From positions 1-64,000 of the forward strand of contig JAITOY010000018.1 of NCBI GenBank assembly GCA_031289775.1: a stretch of DNA of 64,000 bases, given 5' to 3'. The DNA is from Synergistaceae bacterium. GTDB taxonomy: Bacteria; Synergistota; Synergistia; Synergistales; Synergistaceae. Below, piece by piece: positions 44,531 through 53,412 of this stretch (within the stretch, counting starts at the first letter, position 1; the number at the start of each line of letters is the position of its first letter). Made by a program: the position numbers and the translations under genes. The notes beneath the pieces were generated by a model. The model made no database searches and was not told the origin of the DNA. It saw only the letters and a program-made list of their open reading frames with translations.

Positions 44531-46445
44531 CGCCGCCTCCTTTGAGACCCCTCGTCCTGTCGTCCATCGTCACTTTGTCGTCCGGAAGCTCGAATATAAA
44601 CCTCGAAAACGACGAGCGCTGAAATGTCCCGAAAATAAGCCTGCTCATGACGCCAGATAAATAAAGCCTCTCCCTCGCCCTCGTCATGCCAACATAGCAG
44701 AGCCTTCGCTCCTCCTCTATGCCGTCACTCGACTCTTCAACAGCCCTGCCGCTTGGGAATATGCCCTCCTCGAATCCGACGAGGAAAACGACCTGGAACT
44801 CCAGCCCCTTCGCCGCGTGCATGGTGAGCAGGTTGACGCGCGAGCCATCGTCGTCGGAGTCCGCGTCCGTGAAAAGCGCGACCTGCGCCAGCGCCTCCGC
44901 GATATTCCCCTCCGGCATTATGGAGAGAAGCTCGCGTATGTTCTCGGAGCGCTCCTCCCAGTCGTCTGGAAACTCGTCCCTCAGATAGTCCTCGTAGCCG
45001 AAATTATACATGATAAAGTCGATCGCGCCCTCGAAGGTTTCTTCGGCCAAAATGCCGCCCATAAGCGACGCGAGAAGAGACGCGCCCTTTCCGGCCCTGC
45101 CGGAGAGAGGCGGGGTTTTCTCCATCCCGGCCCATATCTCCTCTGCGGTTCCCTCCGCGTGCGCGAGGCAATTCGCGACGTCCTCCGCGCTTTTTTTGCC
45201 GAGCCCGCGCTTCGGGACGTTCGCTATTCGCTCCAGAGACGCGCCGTCCCTCGGATTCACGGCTAGGCGAAACATCGACAGCACGTCCTTGACCTCGCGC
45301 CTTTCGTAAAACGACACGCCCCTCAAGATCCTGTATGGGATCCCTCGCTCCAGCAGCGTCTGTTCGTAGCCGCGCGAGAGCGCGTTCATCCTGTATAGTA
45401 TCGCCATCTCCTTGTACGCGTAGCCTTCCATCGCGAGGCGCTCTATCTCGCCCGCGATGAAGCCCGACTCCTCGTCGTCGTTGCGCGCTAGGAGCACGTT
45501 GACTTGTGACCCGAGATCCGAGGCCGTCCAGAGGTTTTTTTCGCGCCGCACCGGGTTGTTTCTGATGACGGCGTTGGCGGCGTCAAGGATGTTTCCGGTC
45601 GACCTGTAGTTCTGGTCGAGCACGACGACGCGCCCTCCGGGAAAGTCGTCCTCGAAGCGCATTATGAGCGACATGTCCGCACCCCGCCAGCCGTATATCG
45701 ACTGGTCTGGATCCCCCACCACCGTCAGACGCCCGGATTCGGCGGCGAGCTGACGCAGCAGCAGGTACTGCGGCGCGTTCACGTCCTGGTATTCGTCCAC
45801 GAGCACCCATTCTATAGAAGCCCGTTCGCGCTCCAGGGCCGCGCGGTTCGCGCACAGGATGTGCAGGGGCAGCATCATGAGGTCGTCGAAGTCGAGCGCC
45901 CCTTGCCGCAGCAGCTCTGAGCAGTATTTTTCGTAGAGGCCGGCCCACCTCTCGTCTATGTCGGGTTCGAGCGTGAGGGGATCGCAGCCTGTTTTCGCGC
46001 GCGAAATCCTGTCGACGAGGAAGCTGACGTCAGAGCCGCCGGCGTCGAGGCCCAGTTCCTTCGCGAGGCGCTTGACGAGGTTGCGGCAGTCCCCCCTGTC
46101 GAACACGACAAACGACTGAGGATAGCCCATATCGCACAAGAACTGAGTGTTGCGGTACAAAAAGCGCAGGCCATATGAGTGAAACGTCGACGCTTGAATA
46201 CCGTGCAGGTCGTGCCCTACGAGCGACTTGACGCGATCTCGCATCTCGCGCGCGGCTTTGTTTGTGAAGGTGAGCGCGAGTATCCTGTACGGCGGGACGT
46301 TTTTTTCGTTTACGAGGTGCGCTATTTTCGCGGCTATGACGCGCGTCTTGCCGCTCCCCGCGCCGGCTAAAACCAACTCGGGGCCGTCGCACCACTCGAC
46401 GGCCTCCCTCTGCTTTGGGTTCAGCGCGCCAAACGGGTCGGTCAC
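44490..46445 (-). CDS. ATP-dependent DNA helicase, UvrD/PcrA/Rep family
   Basis: 651 aa superfamily 1A 3'-5' helicase acting in repair and replication restart. Seen: LNPKQREAVEWCDGPELVLAGAGSGKTRVI (Q-motif and Walker A near residue 30), ALTFTNKAAREMRDRV (Ia), VLVDEYQDVNAPQYLLL (Walker B), VGDPDQSIYGWRGAD (III), QNYRSTGNILDAANAVI (IV), LLTMHAAKGLEFQVVFLVGFEEG (V) and LCYVGMTRARERLYL (VI). Slightly shorter than PcrA/UvrD (about 720 aa); the C-terminal tail after motif VI is short. GTG start at 46445. First gene of the cluster leading to coaE-cutA, M50 and surE; overlaps the next gene by 41 nt. Confidence 0.93.
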   Translation of the reverse strand: MTDPFGALNPKQREAVEWCDGPELVLAGAGSGKTRVIAAKIAHLVNEKNVPPYRILALTFTNKAAREMRDRVKSLVGHDLHGIQASTFHSYGLRFLYRNTQFLCDMGYPQSFVVFDRGDCRNLVKRLAKELGLDAGGSDVSFLVDRISRAKTGCDPLTLEPDIDERWAGLYEKYCSELLRQGALDFDDLMMLPLHILCANRAALERERASIEWVLVDEYQDVNAPQYLLLRQLAAESGRLTVVGDPDQSIYGWRGADMSLIMRFEDDFPGGRVVVLDQNYRSTGNILDAANAVIRNNPVRREKNLWTASDLGSQVNVLLARNDDEESGFIAGEIERLAMEGYAYKEMAILYRMNALSRGYEQTLLERGIPYRILRGVSFYERREVKDVLSMFRLAVNPRDGASLERIANVPKRGLGKKSAEDVANCLAHAEGTAEEIWAGMEKTPPLSGRAGKGASLLASLMGGILAEETFEGAIDFIMYNFGYEDYLRDEFPDDWEERSENIRELLSIMPEGNIAEALAQVALFTDADSDDDGSRVNLLTMHAAKGLEFQVVFLVGFEEGIFPSGRAVEESSDGIEEERRLCYVGMTRARERLYLSGVMSRLIFGTFQRSSFSRFIFELPDDKVTMDDRTRGLKGGGDVRGGGHGRRWSW

Positions 46446-46464
46446 CGGCGAGTCTCAGCGCAAG

Positions 46465-46497
46465 TAAAAGGGGAAGGGGCCGCAGCCGCCTTCCCCC
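46465..46497 (-). terminator. Terminator of hpf
   Basis: On the minus strand, GGGGGAAGG(C)GGC TGC GGCCCCTTCCCC followed by TTTTACTT. It lies between the hpf stop and the uvrD start, so most hpf transcription ends here. Confidence 0.85.
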
Positions 46498-46518
46498 GAC
46501 TGTATGCCGCGCTTTTCG

Positions 46519-47067
46519 TCACTCCTGAGGCTCCAACAGGCCATAGGCGCCATCGTTCCGTTTGTAGACGACGTTGAAGTCGCCGGTATCGCCGTTGCGA
46601 AACACGAAGAAATTGTGCCCGAGCAAGTCCATCTGCCGCGTGGCCTCCACGGGGAGCATCACCGTCACAGGGAAGCGTTTTTTCTTTACGATGTCCGTCG
46701 GGCTGACGTCGTCCTGATCCCTCACGTCGCCGAACGTGTTTGGCGGAAGCTCGAAGGATATCTCGGGCGTCTTGATGTGCGAACGATCCTTGAGATAGTC
46801 CTTGTGGCGCTTTACCTGGCGCTCGATGTTCTTGAGCGACTTGTCGAAAGCGGCGCGCATGTCCGGGGAGTGATCCTCGCCCCTCATCACGAGGCCATTT
46901 GCCTTCGCCGTAATCTCGACTATGTTCATGCCGCGCTTGTAGTCGAGAACTACTTGAACGTCAGATATCTTGTTGAAGAATTTTTCGATCTTCCCGAGCT
47001 TTTTCTCCATGAGGTCCTTCATGTCATCGGAGGCCTCCGCATTGCGAGTGACGAAACGAACGTCCAT
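46519..47067 (-). CDS. hpf: Long-form ribosome hibernation promoting factor
   Basis: 182 aa. Residues about 1-100 are the S30AE/YfiA domain that binds the 30S decoding region (MDVRFVTRNAEASDDMKDLM, KIEKFFNKISDVQVVLDYK); a linker follows; residues about 120-182 are the C-terminal dimerisation domain (VSPTDIVKKKRFPVTVML..., LGHNFFVFRN). The long form builds 100S ribosome dimers in resting cells. Start ATG 47067 lies 5 nt after AGGAGGGG; the GTG two codons upstream overlaps that site. It has its own terminator and borders the restriction-modification island. Confidence 0.93.
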   Translation of the reverse strand: MDVRFVTRNAEASDDMKDLMEKKLGKIEKFFNKISDVQVVLDYKRGMNIVEITAKANGLVMRGEDHSPDMRAAFDKSLKNIERQVKRHKDYLKDRSHIKTPEISFELPPNTFGDVRDQDDVSPTDIVKKKRFPVTVMLPVEATRQMDLLGHNFFVFRNGDTGDFNVVYKRNDGAYGLLEPQE

Positions 47068-47280
47068 GGTCACCCCTCCTAAAATTAATTTAGCGCTATC
47101 GCTCTGTCCCTAGATTTTAACATCACTTCCCGCCTCCCGCAACGATATGACCATGAAGTATTCCGGCTGATAAATACCCTTTATCAAGATTTTAGGATTT
47201 GAGCCCCCGGAATGGTGTCTTCGATTCGGGACAAGCTTCTTGTCACGGGCGGCAAAAACAAGGATTCGACGCAGCCGTGA

Positions 47281-47286
47281 TATAAT
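47281..47286 (+). promoter_or_regulatory. -10 element of the restriction-modification operon
   Basis: TATAAT at 47281-47286; no clear -35. Transcription would begin near 47293, which argues that translation starts at 47335 rather than at the ATG at 47293. Confidence 0.45.
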
Positions 47287-47334
47287 CAGTATATGACGAT
47301 ATATAGTGTCGTTGATGGAAGGGAACATTGCGGT

Positions 47335-48462
47335 ATGGCTCACTATAAAATCGACTTGGCATTTGCTCCTTGGACAATGCATGAATTTTTTGCTGGTAGC
47401 GGTTTAGTCGCATACAGTTTGATGGGGATGTTTCGCCCTATCTGGGCAAACGACATCAGCGACAAAAAAACCGCTGTGTATCAATCAAATTTTCAGGCTA
47501 AACACTTTATTCTGGGCGATATAAAAAATATTCGCGGTTCTTCTCTGCCTTTCGCACACTTGTCATGGGCAAGTTTCCCCTGTCAAGATTTATCTTTGGC
47601 CGGTTCATTAGGCGGAATTGACGCGGCGCGTAGCGGGCTTGTATGGGAATGGCTGCGCATTTTAAGGGAAATGCCAGAGCAGCCCGCAGTGTTGCTTATT
47701 GAGAATGTAGCTGGGTTGCTATCCACAAACAAAGGCAAAAATTATACGAAACTTCATCACGCTTTATTGGAGTTGGGTTATAAAAGCGGGGTTGTGCTGA
47801 TTGACGCGGTTCATTTTGTCCCGCAATCGAGGCCGCGCGTATTTGTAATTGCCGTTAGAGATGATATTGATATTCCGCAGGAATTACAGGACATCGGGCC
47901 TAATTGGCTGCATAACAAAGCCGCCGCCGATTTAGGGAAAGTCTTGCCTCAATGGATATGGTGGCGCGCTGATAAGCCGCCAAGACGCCAGATTCGGCTG
48001 ACAGACATAATTGACTTCACTATGCCTTATGATAAGGACGATGTGTTGCGATTGCTTTCACCGCGCCACAAGGAAAAACTCGACGTAATGGAAAACGCCA
48101 TAGCAACAGGTTACCGCAGGACGCGGAGAGGGAAGCAATGTTTGGAATTGCGCTTTGATGGCGTGGCAGGGTGCCTGCGGACGCCGGACGGAGGTAGTAG
48201 CAAACAGTTTCTTATCGTCAAGCAAAACGGAACGGCGCATGTCCGGCTCATCTCTCCCCGTGAAGCGGCTCGGCTGATGGGTGTGCCAGATAGCTTTGTC
48301 CTGCCGGGCGCATATAATGATGGCTATAAGGCTATGGGGGACGCGGTTGCCATGCCTGTTGCTGCTTTTGTAGGGCAAGCGTTTTTAACTAAATTAGCGG
48401 AGGCGGCTTATGGAAAACAAGGAAATATACGAACGATTGAAAGCGTTCAAAGACGAGCATAA
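47335..48462 (+). CDS. DNA (cytosine-5)-methyltransferase
   Basis: 375 aa type II C5-cytosine methyltransferase. Motifs: I FFAGSGLVAYSL (SAM binding), IV WASFPCQDLSLAG with the catalytic Cys, VI LLIENVAGLL, VIII QSRPRVFVIAVRDD, and IX/X MGDAVAMPVAAFVGQAF. The target-recognition region lies between VIII and IX; the recognised sequence is not predictable by eye. Start ATG 47335 has GGAAGGGAA 9 nt upstream. Codon use and base composition are visibly AT-richer than in neighbours on either side, indicating transfer. Overlaps the next gene (DUF4928-like) by 53 nt; vsr follows. Confidence 0.92.
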   Translation: MAHYKIDLAFAPWTMHEFFAGSGLVAYSLMGMFRPIWANDISDKKTAVYQSNFQAKHFILGDIKNIRGSSLPFAHLSWASFPCQDLSLAGSLGGIDAARSGLVWEWLRILREMPEQPAVLLIENVAGLLSTNKGKNYTKLHHALLELGYKSGVVLIDAVHFVPQSRPRVFVIAVRDDIDIPQELQDIGPNWLHNKAAADLGKVLPQWIWWRADKPPRRQIRLTDIIDFTMPYDKDDVLRLLSPRHKEKLDVMENAIATGYRRTRRGKQCLELRFDGVAGCLRTPDGGSSKQFLIVKQNGTAHVRLISPREAARLMGVPDSFVLPGAYNDGYKAMGDAVAMPVAAFVGQAFLTKLAEAAYGKQGNIRTIESVQRRA

Positions 48463-49047
48463 TGCCATCACCAAAGGCCCACTTGCCCTTTTATCCTTAC
48501 GGCTGATCCATCACGAACGATTAGGGCAAGTCTGGACGAACTTTTTGAACAGGCAAGGAAAAGACAAAAACAAAATCCGGGAACGCAATATTTGGGCGCA
48601 GTTTTGCAACACCTTGTAGCAGCCAAACTGTCCGTAATACTGCCGCCGGATAAATTTCAAGTTCACGGCGCGTTTGTGGCTGATTCGCCCACAGATCGTG
48701 GCGGGGACTTTGTGATAAACAATATGATTCTCCATTGCACAACCGCGCCAGGCGAACCGCTTATACAAAAGTGCAGAGCCAATATCCGCGCCGGTTGTTT
48801 GCCTGTTATCATTACAATATTTGACCGTGTGCGGACGGCGTTTGACTTGTCTACCGACGCTGATTTAAGCGGACGGATTGATATTTGGGATATTCAGCAG
48901 TTCTTTTCCACCAATATCAACGAACATAGCCTGTTTGACAGTGCTACGCGAAACTCGAAGTTTGCCAATATCATCGGAAAGTACAACGCAATTATTGCAG
49001 AAGTGGAAACTGACCCAAGCTTGCGAATTGAGTTTGAAGCAAAGTAA
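48410..49047 (+). pseudogene. DUF4928-like restriction-associated gene, broken by deletion
   Basis: Two parts in different frames. Part 1 (ATG 48410, GGAGG upstream) reads MENKEIYERLKAFKDEH... to AITKGPLA and then drifts to a stop at 48619. In the +2-shifted frame, homology resumes as PFILTADPSRTIRASL..., and runs through QNPGTQYLGAVLQHLVAAKL, PTDRGGDFVINNMILHCTTAPGEPLIQKC and EVETDPSLRIEF to 49047. From memory of the family, full proteins have roughly 100 extra residues between these parts, so the junction near 48470-48495 is an internal deletion that also shifts frame. The family usually sits beside C5 methyltransferases and is thought to be the restriction enzyme. The enzyme should therefore be inactive here. 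Confidence 0.75.
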
Positions 49048-49053
49048 TTTGAA

Positions 49054-49485
49054 ATGACGGATATATTTAACGCTAAAAAGCGCAGTGAAATAATGTCTAA
49101 GGTGCATAGCGCCAACACTACGCCGGAAATCCATGTTCGGAAATTGTTGCATAGAATGGGGTATCGTTTTCGCTTGCAACGGCATGATTTGCCCGGGAAT
49201 CCTGATATTGTTTTGCCAAGATATACGACTGTAATTTTCGTTCACGGTTGTTTCTGGCACGGTTGCCCAACATGTCGACATGCAAAAATCCGGCCAGTCG
49301 CTAATGCAGAATATTGGGAAAAGAAACTTAATCGAACTTTAGAGCGAGATAAAACCAATATCGCGGCGTTAAAACGGTTAGGCTGGCACGTATTGATAAT
49401 ATGGGAATGTGAAACTAAGAAGAAAAACCTATTGATATTATCGCAAATATTGCAAAATTTTTTAATGGAGAAACTTATTAAGTAA
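49054..49485 (+). CDS. vsr: Very short patch repair endonuclease
   Basis: 143 aa Vsr endonuclease, which nicks beside T:G mismatches created by deamination of 5-methylcytosine. Seen: MSKVHSANTTPEIHVRKLLH, the catalytic-region motif LPGNPDIVLPRYTTVIFVHG with its Asp, CFWHGCPTCRHA with zinc and catalytic His residues, and EYWEKKLNRTLERD plus GWHVLIIWECE. Complete in length. Starts 6 nt after the broken DUF4928-like gene. AT-rich like the methyltransferase and inherited with it. Its recognition site should match that of the methyltransferase. Confidence 0.93.
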   Translation: MTDIFNAKKRSEIMSKVHSANTTPEIHVRKLLHRMGYRFRLQRHDLPGNPDIVLPRYTTVIFVHGCFWHGCPTCRHAKIRPVANAEYWEKKLNRTLERDKTNIAALKRLGWHVLIIWECETKKKNLLILSQILQNFLMEKLIK

Positions 49486-49791
49486 ACATGTGACTTTTCG
49501 CTCAAAGGCACATTCGTGATAGGTGTGCTGTCGCGCTAACGGAGAGTATAGGAGCTGCCAGAAGAATAATAAGTACTCCAAGAACGAATAAGGGTAATGG
49601 CAACAAAAATCAACCTATATCGCTTATCGTGAGCACAGGCGCCATAACAACATTTTGTGTTCGCAAACACAAGAATCTCGCGTTGTCAAGATCAAATAGA
49701 TCGGTAATTTTGCCTACTCTTTGTGCCGACTGATGCCTCATCATTATATGCGCAACCTATGGAACCTTTCAAGAGGGGGTATCAACTTATC
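49486..49791. other. Right flank of the restriction-modification island
   Basis: 306 nt without a gene. AT-rich at first, returning to host-like composition near 49750. One small hairpin (TTGTGTTTGCG... type) near 49660; no direct repeats matching the left flank were seen. Confidence 0.4.
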
Positions 49792-50940
49792 ATGAATTGC
49801 CGTTACTATATTCCGATGCTCAACCTGATCGGCCGGGGCTCAGTCAAGGAGGTCGGGAAGGAGGCTCGCAACCTTCACGGCAACAGGGCTTTTATCGTCG
49901 CTTCGGAGGGGGCCGTCGGCGAGGCCCAGGCAAAAGAAATTTCGGATATTCTCGCGAAGGAGGGGGTCATATCCCATCCTTTCTGCGAGGCCGTTCCAAA
50001 CCCAACCGTCTCCGTCGTCGAAAAGGGGCTCGCGAGCTATCAGGAGTCCGAAAGCGACATCATCGTCGCTGTCGGAGGCGGTAGCGCCATTGACACGGCG
50101 AAGGGGATCGGCCTGCTCGCGACGAACGGAGGCAACATCAGGGACTATAGCGGCGCCAACAAATCGCGGCACGCGATGCCGCCGTTCATAGCGATCAGCA
50201 CGACAGCCGGGACTGGCAGCGAAGTGACACAGTTCGCTGTGATCTCGGACGACGCGAACCACTCGAAGTTCACTATCGTGGACTGGCACACGACGCCAAA
50301 CGTGTCCGTCAACGACCCGGAGATGATGCTCTCCATGCCGCCCTCGCTCACGGCCGGCACCGGGATGGACGCGCTCACCCACGCGGTCGAGGCTTACGCC
50401 TCGAAAAACGCGACGGCGGTAACGGACGCCAAGGCGTACAAAGCTGTGGAGCTCATCGCAAAAAGCCTTCTGAAGGCCGTCAAGGACGGCGCCGACATCG
50501 ACGCGCGCGAGAACATGTGCTACGCCAGTTTCCTCGCTGGCGCCGCCTTCAACAACGCCGGGCTCGGCCTGACGCACGCCCTGTCACACCCGCTCGGGGG
50601 TATGTACAATCTTCCTCACGGCCTATGCAACGCCCTCCTTCTGCCGCACGTGATCAAGTTCAACATGGATCGCGCCTCCGGACGCTACTCGGACCTCGCG
50701 GTAGCGGTGGGCGCCGGCAAGGCGTGGCACTCTGAGCGAGAGAACTGCGAGTCGTTCACCCGCTTCATAATAAACCTCTCGCGCGAAATAGAAATCCCGG
50801 GCGGGTTATCTGAGGTCGGCGTCAAAAGCAAGGATTTGGAGACGCTCGCCGCCGAAGCGATGGAGGAGGCCATTGGGGCGACGAACCCAAGGCCCTACTC
50901 CGCACAGCAGGCGCTGGACGTGTACAAGGCCGCTTTTTAA
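49792..50940 (+). CDS. Iron-containing alcohol dehydrogenase
   Basis: 382 aa member of the Fe-ADH (type III) family, NAD(P)-linked interconversion of alcohols and aldehydes. Seen: NAD site VGGGSAIDTAKGIGLLATNGG, STTAGTGSEVTQFAVI, and metal ligands in GMDALTHAVEAYAS, GLGLTHALSHPLGGMYNLPHGLCNALLLPHV. Length is normal for the family when translation starts at ATG 49792 (MNCRYYIP), which follows GAGGGGG by 12 nt; a longer reading begins in island DNA. Natural substrate not predictable. Its stop is 2 nt before the cbiA start, so the two are co-transcribed. Confidence 0.92.
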   Translation: MNCRYYIPMLNLIGRGSVKEVGKEARNLHGNRAFIVASEGAVGEAQAKEISDILAKEGVISHPFCEAVPNPTVSVVEKGLASYQESESDIIVAVGGGSAIDTAKGIGLLATNGGNIRDYSGANKSRHAMPPFIAISTTAGTGSEVTQFAVISDDANHSKFTIVDWHTTPNVSVNDPEMMLSMPPSLTAGTGMDALTHAVEAYASKNATAVTDAKAYKAVELIAKSLLKAVKDGADIDARENMCYASFLAGAAFNNAGLGLTHALSHPLGGMYNLPHGLCNALLLPHVIKFNMDRASGRYSDLAVAVGAGKAWHSERENCESFTRFIINLSREIEIPGGLSEVGVKSKDLETLAAEAMEEAIGATNPRPYSAQQALDVYKAAF

Positions 50941-50942
50941 AA

Positions 50943-52322
50943 ATGCCACGCTTCGCAGGCACAAGGGGCTTCGTCCTCGCCGCCACGTCGAGCGGGGTCG
51001 GAAAAACGACGGTCGCGTCGGCGCTCTGCAGGGCGCTCTCCGAGAACCGGGCCGTCCAGCCCTTCAAGACCGGGCCGGACTTCATCGACCCTACATATCT
51101 GACGCTGGCCGCCGGCAGGAGGTGCAGGAGCCTCGACGGATACCCCTGCCGCGACATGGTGCCTTGGTTATACTCATACGGATGCGAAGCTCGCGACGGG
51201 CATCCGAAGGCCGACATAGCCGTCGTCGAGGGCGTCATGGGAATGTATGACGGTTTAGGCCCGGACGGGCTTTATTCGACGGCCTGGCTCGCGAAGGCCC
51301 TCGGCCTTCCGGTGATCCTGCTCGTAGACGCGAAGGCGTCGGTCACAAGCGTCGCCGCCACCGCCAAGGGTTTCGCCGCGCTCGAGCCGCTCGCGCCGAG
51401 GGTCGTTGGAGTCATCGCAAACAGGGTCTCCGGCGAAAGGCACGCGGAGATGATCGGCGAAGCCGTAACGCGCTTCGCCGGTTTGCCGCTTTTGGGCTGG
51501 CTGCGGGACATCAAAGACAGTCGTTTCCCGTCGAGACACCTTGGCCTCGTGCCAGCCGCCGAGCGAAAAAACACAGATGAGACCATCGAGCTTTTTGCCG
51601 CTGAGATAAAGTCGCGCGTCGACGTCGAGCGAATAGCGAACATGGCGGCGCCTCCGTCCTGTCATGTTCGCGCGCCGGACATCCCGGGAACCGTCAAAAA
51701 ATCGGACGGCTCGCCGGCGCGCGTCGCCATAGCGAACGACGACGCGTTTTGTTTTCACTATCACGAGAACTGGGAGCTGTTCGAAAAGCTGGGCGCAAAG
51801 ACGGAGTGGACGTCTCCGCTCAACGACCGCTCGCTGCCTGAAGCCGACATCCTCGTACTGCCGGGAGGATACCCGGAGGAGTTCGCCGGCCGGCTCTCGC
51901 AAAACTCGGAATACATTGAATCAGTGAGAAAATTTTCCGCAAAAGGGCGAATATACGCCGAGTGCGGCGGCATGATGTACCTGACGAACAGCATGGAGAG
52001 CGGGGGCGTCAAACACGCCGGCGCCGGCGTTATTAACGCGACGGCGCGGATGGGCGGTGCGCTGCGGCACTTCGGTTATGTGGCCGGAGAGGCCCTCCGC
52101 GACAACATGCTCTTTCGGGAGGGCGAATCTGTAAAAGCGCACGAGTTTCACTATTCGGACATCACTGGAGAGCCGCCGGGAGCGTTTCGCGTAACTCGCG
52201 CCTCGGGAGGCGGAGAGGAGTGGACGGACGGTTACGCGATCGGCGACAGATTGCTCGCCACGTACCTGCACATCAACTTCTACTCGTGCCCAAGCTCCGC
52301 GGCGAGACTCCTGTCAATGTGA
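50943..52322 (+). CDS. cbiA: Cobyrinate a,c-diamide synthase
   Basis: 459 aa glutamine-dependent amidase of the cobalamin pathway that amidates the a and c side chains of cobyrinate. Seen: ATP-site P-loop LAATSSGVGKTTVASALCRAL, FKTGPDFIDPTYL, VEGVMGMYDG; C-terminal class I glutaminase-like domain with LPGGYPEEFAGRL, the nucleophile Cys in YAECGGMMYL near residue 340, and HEFHYSDI. Full length. No other cobalamin gene lies in the window, and it is coupled to an alcohol dehydrogenase rather than to a cob/cbi cluster, so the rest of the pathway must be elsewhere. Confidence 0.92.
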   Translation: MPRFAGTRGFVLAATSSGVGKTTVASALCRALSENRAVQPFKTGPDFIDPTYLTLAAGRRCRSLDGYPCRDMVPWLYSYGCEARDGHPKADIAVVEGVMGMYDGLGPDGLYSTAWLAKALGLPVILLVDAKASVTSVAATAKGFAALEPLAPRVVGVIANRVSGERHAEMIGEAVTRFAGLPLLGWLRDIKDSRFPSRHLGLVPAAERKNTDETIELFAAEIKSRVDVERIANMAAPPSCHVRAPDIPGTVKKSDGSPARVAIANDDAFCFHYHENWELFEKLGAKTEWTSPLNDRSLPEADILVLPGGYPEEFAGRLSQNSEYIESVRKFSAKGRIYAECGGMMYLTNSMESGGVKHAGAGVINATARMGGALRHFGYVAGEALRDNMLFREGESVKAHEFHYSDITGEPPGAFRVTRASGGGEEWTDGYAIGDRLLATYLHINFYSCPSSAARLLSM

Positions 52323-52347
52323 CAATATGGCCGGACTCCTCCGAAGA

Positions 52348-53412
52348 TCACTGCTGCGCCACGGTTATCTCCTCAAATATGGGGAACGTATCGTGCAGCA
52401 AGTCTATGAGCAATGGATCGAGGTGAGCGCCAGTCTCCTTATACAGTATCGACATGGCCTCCTGATGGCTCATGGCGTCCTTGTAGGGCCTCTCCGACGT
52501 CAGTGAGTCGTATATGTCCGATATAGCCATAACGCGGCCCGAGATGGGTATTTTGCCGCCGGAGAGCGCGTTCGGGTACCCGGAGCCGTCCCACCACTCG
52601 TGGTGAGATATGACGATCTCCCTCGCGACGTGCAGGAATGGCGACACGTCGCCCAGATCCGCCATCGCGTCGTCTATCATCCGCGCGCCAAACGTCGTAT
52701 GTTTTTTCATCTCGTCGAACTCCTCAGGGGAGAGCCTGCCCGGTTTGAGCAGGATGCTGTCCGATATCGCGACTTTGCCTATGTCGTGCAGCTTCGATGT
52801 CTTTACAATGTGCTCGCCGTACTGCGGGTTTATCCGATAGTTTGGGTGGTTTTTCTCCATGAGGCAGTCAACCACAAGCCGCGAGTAAGCCGTCGTTCTC
52901 GTTATGTGTCCGCCCGTGCCGCTGTCGCGCCACCCCGTTACGTTCGCGAGTATGTCCAATATGGAGTCCTGCGTGTTGCGGAGTTGTTCGGTCTTCTGCT
53001 CGACAAGCATCTCGAGGCGCTTCCTGTAGACCTCGAGCTCCATGTGGAGGTTGACCCTCGCAAGCACGACGCCCGCCGTAATCGGCTTGAGGATATAGTC
53101 GACAGCCCCGAGCTGCAGAGCTGTCTCCTCCTTGTCGCGCCCCTCCTGGGCCGTTAAAAACAAAACCGGAATCGAGGCGGTTTCCGGGTTCTCCTTTAGG
53201 CTTCTTATCACTTGATACCCGTTCATCCCGGGCATTTCCACGTCGAGCAGGATAAGATCCGGCTTTCGTTTCCCCAGGAACGCCATCGCCCTCTCGCCGG
53301 AAGGAGCGGCGTAGACCTTATACTGCGAGCTCAGTATCTCTTGCAGCATCCTCAGGTTCGTGGCGTCGTCATCCACTACCAAAATGCCGCGAAAAGATTT
53401 TTCCTCGTTCAT
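52348..53412 (-). CDS. Response regulator with HD-GYP domain (c-di-GMP phosphodiesterase)
   Basis: 354 aa. Receiver domain residues 1-125 with VVDDDATNL, acceptor Asp in [14 protein letters not shown] near 55 and Lys in ILKPIT. Coiled linker. HD-GYP domain about 150-340 with [20 protein letters not shown] (HD pair near 207), [16 protein letters not shown] (GYP signature) and [19 protein letters not shown]. Such proteins hydrolyse cyclic di-GMP when activated. The ATG overlaps the stop of the upstream hybrid kinase (ATGA at 53409-53412), so the kinase is the likely phosphodonor. Converges with cbiA. Confidence 0.93.
   Translation of the reverse strand: MNEEKSFRGILVVDDDATNLRMLQEILSSQYKVYAAPSGERAMAFLGKRKPDLILLDVEMPGMNGYQVIRSLKENPETASIPVLFLTAQEGRDKEETALQLGAVDYILKPITAGVVLARVNLHMELEVYRKRLEMLVEQKTEQLRNTQDSILDILANVTGWRDSGTGGHITRTTAYSRLVVDCLMEKNHPNYRINPQYGEHIVKTSKLHDIGKVAISDSILLKPGRLSPEEFDEMKKHTTFGARMIDDAMADLGDVSPFLHVAREIVISHHEWWDGSGYPNALSGGKIPISGRVMAISDIYDSLTSERPYKDAMSHQEAMSILYKETGAHLDPLLIDLLHDTFPIFEEITVAQQ

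Noticed and set aside
47110-47382. 90-codon minus-strand frame at the left edge of the island
   Set aside because: Overlaps the methyltransferase start and promoter; no motif or ribosome binding site.
47083-49791. Direct repeats or att sites bounding the restriction-modification island
   Set aside because: No matching repeats and no tRNA or integrase found at either edge.
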